Below, in pieces: positions 7,207 to 13,394 of a stretch of 13,394 nt of DNA. The stretch's first letter is position 1. Every line of letters begins with the position of its first letter. The DNA is taken from assembly GCA_007135795.1 (NCBI GenBank), contig SLIE01000191.1:1-13394 (forward strand), read 5' to 3'. Position numbers and translations under genes: made by a program. The stretch comes from Desulfobacterales bacterium. Its GTDB lineage: Bacteria; Desulfobacterota; Desulfobacteria; Desulfobacterales; Desulfosalsimonadaceae. The notes below the pieces were generated by a model, which was not told where the DNA came from, did not search any database, and saw only the letters and a list, made by a program, of their open reading frames with translations.

Positions 7207-9732
7207 TTAGGCCCGCTCCGGACCGAACGGCTTAACCAGAATGATCAATCGCGGCAAGAGCGTCAATGCACCAAGCAAGGCAATCAACATGGCTATTCCG
7301 GAAAAGAGTCCAAAGATAATCGTTGGGATAAAATTGGACAATGTCAAAATGGCAAATCCCGCCGTAATTGTAATACTCGTATAATAGAGTGCATAACCAA
7401 TAGTGCCATGACAACGGTACATGGTTTCAATATAGTTCCCGTTTTCAGCAAATTCCTTCATAAAACGATAAATATAATGAATGGTATCATCCACCGCGAT
7501 GCCGATACTGACCGATGCAATCGTAATCGTCATTATGTCCAGCGGGATATCCAGCCAACCGAGCATTCCCAATACCACGGCAATTGAGAGAATGTTCGGA
7601 ACAAGCGCGATAAGTGCGATCTTTACCGAACGAAAGAGAATGAGGAACATACCCAGAAGCGCCGCCAGGACCACCCCGATCGTCATGATCTGGGATGAAA
7701 AAAGCTGCTGCAAGACGGCGTTGTACAAAACCATCATTCCGGTCAGCGTCACGTTTTCCGGGCTGAATCCATGTATTTCGTTAAGATCGTTACGGATTTG
7801 ATTTAACAGTTCATTTCTGCGCAAACCTTCGCTGGAATCGATTACCCGGAGATTGATACGGGTTTCATTATGCTCGATCGAAACAAACGGTCCGACCAGC
7901 AATTCCCTGTATTCCTCGGGAAATTGATTGAACACCAGGTTGATCTGGAATGTATCGAGTTCCGCACCGGTAACCCGCCGTGCCATTTTATTCAATACCG
8001 CAAGAGACATCACTTTCCCGGTGTACTCAATCTCATCCAGATAGTCGTGAACCGCCTCTATTCGGGCAAGTCGATGCTCGGTAAACCAGTATTGCTCCGC
8101 ATCCTCATCAAATTCGGCAAAATCATCGAATTCATCGAATTCATCATTCCAGCCGTCATTATCGAATCCACCGTTCACATTATCTTGGGGGGCATTGCCG
8201 TCATCAAAACGAATGACGACATCAAGGGGCGTCGTGCCGCCGAGCTGCCGGTCCAGGACTTTAAGCCCCTGGTAGGTATCCGTTGATGTTTTGAAATAAT
8301 TCAAAAATGAATTTTCAACCCTCAGTTGCAAAATCCCCGCAATACTGGCCACGAGAATCACAACACTTGCAATAAATATCAAGGAACCCTGTTTTGCCGT
8401 AACCCTTGACATCAGAATCGGAAAAGAAAGCCGGTGGCGCTTTGAACCCCTTGCTGAAACGAGTGCTTTTTCAGAAAAAAGCATTGATACTGCCGGAAAA
8501 AAAATAAACGTTACCACCAGGGACGTGAAAATACCGGCTGCCATCATCCACCCAAACGTTACGACCGGCAGAATTTCGGAAAACCAAAGCGAACCGAAGC
8601 CGGCCATCGTCGTCAACCCCGCATAAAAAATGGGCGTTTTCATGACCAGCATGGTCTCGCGAGTAATTTCAGCGTTGCCCGCATCGGGTTTTTGAGCGGC
8701 AAGTTCCCTGTAGTGAACCACCAGGTGTATGGAAATCGCCATGGTAAATATCAACTGCAGGGCGATGAAGTTCGCGGAAACAATCGTGACCCGCCAGCCG
8801 AAAAGGCCAAGCAGCCCCATCATGGCGGTTACGGAAAATGCACAACATAAAATGGGGAGCGCCACCCAGCGGAACTGCCTGAATACGATCCCCAACACAA
8901 TGATGAGAAACGCCAGAACTGCGCCTGAAAAAACCCTGAGGTCGGATCGGATAAAAGACATGAGGTCATCGGCAATAATACTGATCCCCCCGAGAAATAA
9001 CTCCGCATCCGCTTCATACCGGACCATGAGGGCTCGTATTTGTTGAATATCATGGTGTCTTTCTTCCTCCATGATACTTCTTTGCCGGCGGAGTTGTCTT
9101 TCCGTTTCGGAAAACGCCTGTTCCTCTTCCGGCGTAAGACTTCTTTGTCTTAATATTTCTCTGTATTCCTGCTGCCTGTCCCAAAGGGCTTCATATTTTT
9201 CATCCGGTCTGAAGTTGATCTGCATTGCGGTGGTTTCAAAATCCGGACTGACCAGGAGATTTCTGTAAAGCGGACTGGTGATGAACTCCTCCCTGGCCAT
9301 TTCCATGTCGATTTCCGGGTCACGCAGCGTCCAGAGATCTCTGATCATTTCAGCCAAGGGGCGGGGCGGACTTTCGAACAAGGGAACATCCAGAATACTC
9401 ATGACCGATTCGATCCCTTCAAGCGCAGACACTTCATCCCGGAGCTGGTCTATGCTTGAAAGTACTTCCCTGGACAGAAGATCTGCATCATACGGCGTGT
9501 AAGTTATGAATACAAAATCTTCAAACCCATATCGGTCTATAATTTCTTGAAAATAAAGATATTTTTCATCTGTCTGATCAATCAGGGTTTCCGCGGAGGC
9601 CTCGATTTGAAAATTCCTCGCATTAATGGCCAATGCACCCAATACTAAAAAAAAGCATACCAACACAATCACAGGATGCTTGAACAATATCCGGTTGTAA
9701 AACCATTTAACAGGCTCGATACGCATTGACAT
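7207..9732 (-). CDS. RND/MMPL-superfamily inner-membrane transporter, Mla-associated
   Basis: The 841 residues have the duplicated RND layout. A first transmembrane helix (about 20-38) precedes a large periplasmic loop (about 40-265) and a cluster of five helices (about 266-417). A seventh helix (450-468) precedes a second periplasmic loop (about 470-680) and five more helices (682-832). The conserved GIAVDDTIHYIYRF segment (744-757) and its first-half counterpart AISIHLVVHY (332-341) are typical of the MMPL/hopanoid-transporter-like branch, in which the acidic residues in the helix serve proton coupling. Loop 1 carries a charged, helical, probably coiled-coil stretch (about 178-240). Loop 2 carries an Asp/Phe-rich tract (523-546) also seen in the MlaA protein of the same cluster. 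With mlaA and mlaC directly upstream, lipid or hopanoid movement between the membranes is the likely role; drug efflux is less likely. The substrate and direction are unknown. The start at 9732 lacks a strong Shine-Dalgarno sequence, and a second ATG at 9726 is possible. Confidence 0.88.
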   Translation of the reverse strand: MSMRIEPVKWFYNRILFKHPVIVLVCFFLVLGALAINARNFQIEASAETLIDQTDEKYLYFQEIIDRYGFEDFVFITYTPYDADLLSREVLSSIDQLRDEVSALEGIESVMSILDVPLFESPPRPLAEMIRDLWTLRDPEIDMEMAREEFITSPLYRNLLVSPDFETTAMQINFRPDEKYEALWDRQQEYREILRQRSLTPEEEQAFSETERQLRRQRSIMEEERHHDIQQIRALMVRYEADAELFLGGISIIADDLMSFIRSDLRVFSGAVLAFLIIVLGIVFRQFRWVALPILCCAFSVTAMMGLLGLFGWRVTIVSANFIALQLIFTMAISIHLVVHYRELAAQKPDAGNAEITRETMLVMKTPIFYAGLTTMAGFGSLWFSEILPVVTFGWMMAAGIFTSLVVTFIFFPAVSMLFSEKALVSARGSKRHRLSFPILMSRVTAKQGSLIFIASVVILVASIAGILQLRVENSFLNYFKTSTDTYQGLKVLDRQLGGTTPLDVVIRFDDGNAPQDNVNGGFDNDGWNDEFDEFDDFAEFDEDAEQYWFTEHRLARIEAVHDYLDEIEYTGKVMSLAVLNKMARRVTGAELDTFQINLVFNQFPEEYRELLVGPFVSIEHNETRINLRVIDSSEGLRRNELLNQIRNDLNEIHGFSPENVTLTGMMVLYNAVLQQLFSSQIMTIGVVLAALLGMFLILFRSVKIALIALVPNILSIAVVLGMLGWLDIPLDIMTITIASVSIGIAVDDTIHYIYRFMKEFAENGNYIETMYRCHGTIGYALYYTSITITAGFAILTLSNFIPTIIFGLFSGIAMLIALLGALTLLPRLIILVKPFGPERA

Positions 9733-9753
9733 CAGGTCTGATTATTCCATTTT

Positions 9754-9759
9754 ATTATA
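9754..9759 (-). promoter_or_regulatory. Perfect TATAAT -10 element just upstream of the RND gene
   Basis: The minus strand reads AGAATATAATAAAATGG, an exact -10 consensus ending 22 nt before the ATG at 9732. No TTGACA-like box lies 16-18 bp upstream; instead GGAAGCGTTCC, a short inverted repeat, sits near the -35 position. It could be an activator-dependent internal promoter letting the RND gene be expressed apart from mlaA and mlaC. A chance match in an AT-rich stretch is possible. Confidence 0.3.
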
Positions 9760-9833
9760 TTCTGGTTAATTGGGAACGCTTCCATGGCACATGAGATAAC
9801 CGCGCATCATGGGCATCAGGATAGCGTCTTCGC

Positions 9834-9867
9834 ATAGAGAAGCCTCTTTATAAAGAGACTTCTCTAT
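9834..9867 (-). repeat. Strong 34-nt hairpin between mlaC and the RND gene
   Basis: An outer 9-bp arm pair (ATAGAGAAG / CTTCTCTAT) encloses a perfect 14-bp palindrome (CTCTTTATAAAGAG). The one imperfect position (9843/9858) is a U-G wobble in the minus-strand transcript but a C-A mismatch in the plus-strand one, so the RNA of the operon folds best, with up to 17 pairs less the turn. It begins 24 nt after the mlaC stop codon. No U-run follows on the minus strand, so it is not a standard terminator. mRNA end protection, processing, or partial attenuation between mlaC and the RND gene are options. Confidence 0.65.
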
Positions 9868-9890
9868 CCAAGGCGAGGGGTTTCGGAACA

Positions 9891-10508
9891 TTATTCTACA
9901 GGAGGCGCTTCAAGCGTTTTGAGTCTCTCAAGCAACTCTTCAACCGAGTGGTCCGCGAGGATCTGGCTGAACTGACTACGAAAACTTGCCACAATGCTCA
10001 CGCCGTTTACTTCAACATCATATACCTGCCATCCCCTGTCTTCAGACAGATGAAACTTGTACACCATGTCAACCGAGGCATCCTGCATGCCGGCCCGAAC
10101 CGGGATATGAACCCGGTTGTTATCCTCCCTCAACTCACCATAAGAAATCCTGGTTTCAGTATCCCCCTCGATCAGTGCAATGTTTTGAAAATAGGAATCT
10201 TTCAGGCGATTGACAAATCTTTCTACAAATATTCGTCTTTGTTGAGAATCCAACCGTGGCCAGTTTCGGGGTCCCAGTGACAGCCGTGCGATAAGCTCAT
10301 AGTTGAATACGGGATCCACGATCGCTTCGATCCGCTGCTGCTGCTCCTCGACAGTAAGATCCGGATCCTCGAGCACTTCAATCACATCTTCCATGCTTTG
10401 TTGCAAAAGTGCCATCGCCGCTTCCGGCGATCGATTGTCCGGCTGACCGGCAAAAGCTGCGGTTGCAATAAAAAACGTCAATATTATTGTTGCAATCTGC
10501 TTTTTCAT
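9891..10508 (-). CDS. mlaC: MlaC/Ttg2D-type periplasmic phospholipid-binding protein
   Basis: The precursor of about 205 residues starts MKKQIATIILTFF and has a clear Sec signal peptide, with likely cleavage after AFA, leaving a mature N-terminus near GQPDNRSPE. The rest matches the MlaC (tolerance_Ttg2) fold along its length: NYELIARLSLGPRNWPRL, QRRIFVERFVNRL, and near the end GWQVYDVEVNGVSIVASFRSQF, the strongest family signature. By family knowledge the protein carries a lipid in a hydrophobic pocket between the outer-membrane MlaA complex and an inner-membrane partner. The HpnM proteins of hopanoid clusters are related. An upstream ATG at 10514 would overlap the mlaA stop as ATGA. The ATG at 10508 is preferred because AAGGGA lies 6 nt before it and the signal peptide is then typical. 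The close coupling to mlaA indicates co-translation. Confidence 0.92.
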   Translation of the reverse strand: MKKQIATIILTFFIATAAFAGQPDNRSPEAAMALLQQSMEDVIEVLEDPDLTVEEQQQRIEAIVDPVFNYELIARLSLGPRNWPRLDSQQRRIFVERFVNRLKDSYFQNIALIEGDTETRISYGELREDNNRVHIPVRAGMQDASVDMVYKFHLSEDRGWQVYDVEVNGVSIVASFRSQFSQILADHSVEELLERLKTLEAPPVE

Positions 10509-10510
10509 AA

Positions 10511-11440
10511 TCATTCCCTTATTTGCATTTCACGATTCTGTTCGTATGCGTTTCGCAGGAAAACATACAGATCAATTGCTTCCTTCCGCATCCGTTCATA
10601 TTCCCCGATATGAAGTGAGGCATAATTCAGTTCATCAGCGGCCTTTGCGGCTGTTGCAATATAAAAACCTTCCAGGTAAAATACCGGATCCAGGAAACTA
10701 TCGACGATGAGACCAACCCCATCCCTCAGGTTGGAAGGCCCCAGAAGTGGTATAACAATATGAAAACCACTGCCGGCGCCATATTTTCCCAAGGTTAGGC
10801 CGAAATCTTCCTTGTGGGGCTCTATTCCCAACCAGCTGCCTGCCGGATCAAAAAAGCCAAGAATGCCAATGGTGGAATTAACCGTAAAACGAGCTGTTTC
10901 CTTGAGTGCACCCTCACCTTTGAATTGTAAAAGATTATTGACCAGGCGGGACGGATATCCCAGATTCCTGAAAAACCGGTTTATCGATCGCCTGGCCTGA
11001 ACCGGGGCAACCGTTGCATATGCCCTTGCGGTCGGATCGAGCACCCACAAATAAACCCGATCATTGAAAGTGGTCATGGCCCGGTTATACCGGGATAAAG
11101 GATCGAAAACATCGATATCATAACGGTCAAACTCATCAAAGTCATCGAAATCATCAAAGTCGTCAAAGTCATCAGTGAACTCGTCGTTAAAATCGTCGCT
11201 GTCATGGAATCCGTCATTGTTATCAAGTTCATTCCCGTTAGCGGGATTATCAGCTTGATCAATCTGATAATCATTATGCGCTATGGATGAAATCGTCGTT
11301 CCCTGCCCAGTGGCACAGGATATGCCAATGAACATCCATAAAAACAGAAATGATACTACCAGGAACCGAAAAAAACACGCGTAATGTCTCTTCACACCAG
11401 CAAAAACCAAATCACTCGCCACATTGGTATCTTTTATCAT
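10511..11440 (-). CDS. mlaA: MlaA/VacJ-family outer-membrane lipoprotein with Asp/Phe-rich N-terminal linker
   Basis: The protein is about 309 residues from the ATG at 11440. The MlaA domain is clear: DPLSRYNRAMTTFNDRVY, then RRSINRFFRNLGYPSRLVNNLLQ, FTVNSTIGILGFFDPAG, EDFGLTLGKYGAGSGFHIVIPLLGPSNLRDGVG, and an amphipathic C-terminus. In E. coli MlaA forms a ring in the outer membrane with a porin and passes outer-leaflet phospholipids to MlaC. A hydrophobic segment ends GISC-AT, the probable lipidated Cys, although Gly at -3 is not an ideal lipobox. Between that Cys and the domain lies a linker of about 70 residues, much longer than in E. coli MlaA, with five tandem DDF/DEF units. Start choice: a TTG at 11458 has no ribosome site; the ATG at 11440 has GAGAG 7 nt upstream but gives a long n-region; a GTG at 11395 would give a classical signal peptide (VKRHYACFF) but lacks a good ribosome site. 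The stop overlaps the first ATG before mlaC. Confidence 0.9.
   Translation of the reverse strand: MIKDTNVASDLVFAGVKRHYACFFRFLVVSFLFLWMFIGISCATGQGTTISSIAHNDYQIDQADNPANGNELDNNDGFHDSDDFNDEFTDDFDDFDDFDDFDEFDRYDIDVFDPLSRYNRAMTTFNDRVYLWVLDPTARAYATVAPVQARRSINRFFRNLGYPSRLVNNLLQFKGEGALKETARFTVNSTIGILGFFDPAGSWLGIEPHKEDFGLTLGKYGAGSGFHIVIPLLGPSNLRDGVGLIVDSFLDPVFYLEGFYIATAAKAADELNYASLHIGEYERMRKEAIDLYVFLRNAYEQNREMQIRE
11129..11173 (-). repeat. Tandem 9-nt repeat encoding five DDF/DEF units in MlaA
   Basis: Five consecutive nine-base units (on the plus strand close to TCATCAAAG, TCATCGAAA and TCGTCAAAG) encode DDFDDFDDFDDFDEF. Less regular D/F/N-rich sequence flanks it (11102-11218). The units differ at synonymous positions (Phe and Asp codons vary), which argues for selection on the protein and against a very recent slippage. 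Copy number could still vary between strains. Confidence 0.85.
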
Positions 11441-11517
11441 AATCATACTCTCTGTCAAATGCTGTAAGTTTACTGAAAAGCATTTCTATAACTCATTTGA
11501 AGGTATTTAGGGGAGAA

Positions 11518-11547
11518 TTTACATATCCGGATTTGGGAATCAGTCAA
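11518..11547 (-). promoter_or_regulatory. Candidate promoter of the mlaA-mlaC-RND cluster
   Basis: On the minus strand TTGACT (11542-11547, 5 of 6 to consensus) is followed after 18 bp by TGTAAA (11518-11523, 4 of 6). This would start transcription near 11511 and leave a leader of about 70 nt before the preferred mlaA ATG. It lies in the 200-bp gap after the deaminase gene, where a new transcription unit is expected. The -10 is weak. Confidence 0.35.
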
Positions 11548-11646
11548 TTTGATAAACAGATAAACAATTGAATTACCATCACAAGGCCGGAAACCCGGGT
11601 TGCAGCAACGAATATAAATTAAATGAATGGTTGCATTAAATACATT

Positions 11647-12984
11647 TCAATTCAGTTGCCAGTTATGCATCCTTCGAATCTTGTCAGCCATTACCTGCAT
11701 ACCGGACATCACTTCATTTATATTGATTGTCAGCAACTGTCCATTTTCAACCACAAGGCGACCATTAATTAAAACAGTATTCACATCACTGCCGGAAGCC
11801 GAGTAAACGATATGAGAAAAAACATCATACATAGGCGTCATATGGGGCTTCTTCGTATCCACGATAATAATATCTCCTTTTTTCCCAACCTCGAGCGAAC
11901 CTGTTACATTTTCCAGTCCGAGCGCCCTTGCGGCATCTCGTGTGGCCATTTTAAGAACCATGCGAGCGTCCATTACGGTAGGATCGAGTAAATTTACTTT
12001 GTGGATTTTTGCAGCTGTGTCCATCTCCATGAACATGTCCAGGTTATTGTTACTGGCAGGCCCGTCCGTGCCAAGCCCTACACATATGCCGGCGGCAATC
12101 ATTTCCGGGACCGGTGCGATACCGGAAGCAAGCTTCATATTGCTCTCCGGATTATGAGATACGTTTGCCCCCCTTTGTTTCAACAATGCAATGTCATTAT
12201 CATCCACAACCACGCAGTGACAAGCCAGCACGCGCGGGGATAGAAGGTCGATTTCCGCAAGATGCGCCACCGGTGTGCGACCGTAACGCTCAATGATAGT
12301 ATTTTTTTCCTCTGTTGTCTCCGAGAGGTGAATAATGAGCGGTATTTGATACTTTTCAGACAGAAACGCCGCTTTTTCCAGTAATTCCGGTGAGCACAGG
12401 TACGGTGAGTGAGGTTCCACAGCAACACTGATCAGGGCATCAGCATGCCATTTTTCAATAAGATCAATGGTATATTCAAAACCCTTTGCAAGGCTTCCAT
12501 AGTTTGGCGAGTCAAAGTCGTACAGCACCTCCCCCACCACCGCGCGCATTCCCGCTGCACGAGCGGCCTCCGCCACAGCATCCTCAAAAAGATACATATC
12601 GCAAAAACATGTGGTCCCGGAAAGCATCATTTCAGCACATGCGAGCATCGTCCCGGTGTACACATTATCATAATCGAGTTGAGTTTCCGCCGGGAATATA
12701 TAATTGTTTAGCCAGTCCATTAACTCCAGGTCATCCGCCAGCCCCCTGAAAGAACTCATGGCGGCATGGGTGTGCGTATTGATAAGTCCCGGCATGACTA
12801 TCCCCCCCCGGGCATCGATCACACGATCGGCACTTCGAATGTCGATATCGTCCGGCCTTCCCACATAAGTAATCTTTTCCCCGGATACGCAAACAACACC
12901 GTTTTCTATTACCTCCCCCACTGAATCCTGTGTTACCACGATTCCATTTATTATCACAATATCCGGTTTCAAGATTCTATGCAT
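11647..12984 (-). CDS. mtaD: 5-methylthioadenosine/S-adenosylhomocysteine deaminase (amidohydrolase superfamily)
   Basis: The 445-residue cytoplasmic metalloenzyme would replace the 6-amino group of MTA, SAH or adenosine by a 6-oxo group, giving the inosine analogue and ammonia. Sequence features: a small N-terminal beta domain (IVIINGIVVTQD), the metal ligands H71 and H73 in NTHTHAAMSSFRG, EPHSPYLCSPELL (190-202), IHLSETTEE (His219, candidate catalytic Glu222), ACHC (His256) and GTDGPASNNNLDMF (Asp307). The H-L-S-E and His256-to-Asp307 spacings agree with what is known of the Thermotoga enzyme TM0936. The C-terminal end returns to the beta domain (GSLEVGKKGDIIIVD). The ATG at 12984 lies inside the end of the upstream phosphorylase gene (8-bp overlap), with GGGAAA a few bases upstream, so the two are probably translated together. 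The triazine hydrolases and guanine deaminase are relatives but fit the motifs and neighbourhood less well. Substrate preference among MTA, SAH and adenosine is not settled by sequence. Confidence 0.88.
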   Translation of the reverse strand: MHRILKPDIVIINGIVVTQDSVGEVIENGVVCVSGEKITYVGRPDDIDIRSADRVIDARGGIVMPGLINTHTHAAMSSFRGLADDLELMDWLNNYIFPAETQLDYDNVYTGTMLACAEMMLSGTTCFCDMYLFEDAVAEAARAAGMRAVVGEVLYDFDSPNYGSLAKGFEYTIDLIEKWHADALISVAVEPHSPYLCSPELLEKAAFLSEKYQIPLIIHLSETTEEKNTIIERYGRTPVAHLAEIDLLSPRVLACHCVVVDDNDIALLKQRGANVSHNPESNMKLASGIAPVPEMIAAGICVGLGTDGPASNNNLDMFMEMDTAAKIHKVNLLDPTVMDARMVLKMATRDAARALGLENVTGSLEVGKKGDIIIVDTKKPHMTPMYDVFSHIVYSASGSDVNTVLINGRLVVENGQLLTININEVMSGMQVMADKIRRMHNWQLN

Positions 12985-13394
12985 CGATTTTTCCCGCGAT
13001 TGCAGTTAAAAGATGGGCAAGCTGATCCGCCGAATTATCCGCCATTCGAATAATATCTTCCAATATGGCAGGCTCAGGTCGATCAGGATCATTGACATTC
13101 GTAATAGTGGACAATCCAAGAATATCCATTTCCGCGTGAACCGCGGCGATCACCTCCTGAATAGTTGACATTCCAACGGCATCGGCACCGAGCATCCGCA
13201 GAAAGCGCGTCTCAGCCATTGTTTCAAGACAAGGCCCCTTTATCCCGACATAAATCCCTTCTTTTAAGCGGATATCTTTTTCAACTGCGACGCTTTTAGC
13301 GATTTCAACTAGTTTTTTGTCATAGACGCGCGTCATATCCGGAAAGCGAATCCCCCACCGATCATCATTGGCTCCCAAAAGCGGATTTTCGCCG
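12977..13394 (-). CDS. Purine nucleoside phosphorylase (trimeric, 6-oxopurine type), 5'-truncated by window edge
   Basis: The C-terminal 139 residues are visible; the frame runs open through the right edge as GENPLLGANDDRWGIRFPDM, so the gene starts outside. The trimeric PNP/MTAP family segments are present: GIRFPDMTRVYD, GIYVGIKGPCLETMAETRFLRMLGADAVGMSTIQEV (here described by its key residues Glu of LET and Met of GMS) and GLSTITNVND. In human PNP the matching Glu201 and Asn243 hold the 6-oxo purine; MTAP has Asp in place of that Asn. The Asn in STITN therefore points to inosine/guanosine-type or methylthioinosine substrates and away from MTA itself. This fits the overlapping deaminase gene downstream, which would supply 6-oxo nucleosides. 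Products would be free hypoxanthine or guanine and a ribose- or methylthioribose-1-phosphate. The family is firm; the choice between ordinary PNP and methylthioinosine phosphorylase is open. Confidence 0.87.
   Translation of the reverse strand, partial: GENPLLGANDDRWGIRFPDMTRVYDKKLVEIAKSVAVEKDIRLKEGIYVGIKGPCLETMAETRFLRMLGADAVGMSTIQEVIAAVHAEMDILGLSTITNVNDPDRPEPAILEDIIRMADNSADQLAHLLTAIAGKIDA

Noticed and set aside
7207..9732. Assignment of the RND gene as the hopanoid transporter hpnN
   Set aside because: The layout is similar, but no squalene-hopene cyclase or other hpn gene is in the window, and the D/F tract and helical insertion are not known HpnN hallmarks. A symbol would overstate the evidence.
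9834..9867. Intrinsic terminator after mlaC
   Set aside because: The stem is strong, but the minus strand continues GCGAAGACGC with no run of T, so the terminator criteria are not met.
11129..11173. Tandem 9-nt repeat as a CRISPR-like or minisatellite element
   Set aside because: The units are in frame, vary only at synonymous or conservative positions and have no spacers, so the repeat is part of the MlaA coding sequence.
11647..12984. Triazine hydrolase (AtzA/TrzN-like) or guanine deaminase
   Set aside because: These are relatives within the amidohydrolases, but the HLSE, ACHC and TDGPASNNNLDMF motifs and the overlapping purine phosphorylase fit an MTA/SAH deaminase better.

Overview
The window carries six genes, all on the minus strand, at moderate GC and with almost no overlap between functional modules. 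It looks like the chromosome of a Gram-negative bacterium: it encodes an MlaA-type outer-membrane lipoprotein and a periplasmic MlaC-type lipid carrier, both of which need an outer membrane. A Desulfobacterota-like (deltaproteobacterial) host would fit this gene mix. That is a guess from gene content, not from any marker gene. No mobile elements, CRISPR arrays, rRNA or convincing tRNA genes were seen.

Read in the direction of transcription (right to left), the window starts with a purine/methylthioadenosine salvage pair. The 5'-truncated purine nucleoside phosphorylase (right edge to 12977) overlaps by 8 bp the start of an amidohydrolase of the MTA/SAH deaminase family (12984-11647). Together they could convert MTA, SAH or adenosine to the inosine-type nucleoside and then to hypoxanthine plus the sugar phosphate.

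After about 200 bp with a plausible promoter comes an envelope lipid-transport cluster: mlaA (to 10511), mlaC (overlapping mlaA at its start; ends 9891), then, after a 158-bp spacer with a strong 34-nt hairpin, an 841-residue RND/MMPL-family membrane protein (9732-7207). No mlaF, mlaE, mlaD or mlaB is present in the window, so the RND protein is the obvious inner-membrane partner for MlaA and MlaC here. The most unusual feature of the window is an Asp/Phe-rich tract found both in the N-terminal linker of MlaA (five tandem DDF/DEF units) and in the second periplasmic loop of the RND protein.

The left half is a glycogen/maltodextrin breakdown module. It has a 1439-residue debranching enzyme with a GH13 glucanotransferase-like half and a GH133 amylo-1,6-glucosidase half (7083-2764), the same order as in eukaryotic AGL/Gdb1. 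A 453-bp non-coding spacer with a possible promoter and palindrome follows, and then an alpha-glucan phosphorylase (2310 to beyond the left edge). The phosphorylase would shorten outer chains to limit dextrins, the debranching enzyme would transfer and hydrolyse the stubs, and the products would be glucose-1-phosphate and some glucose.
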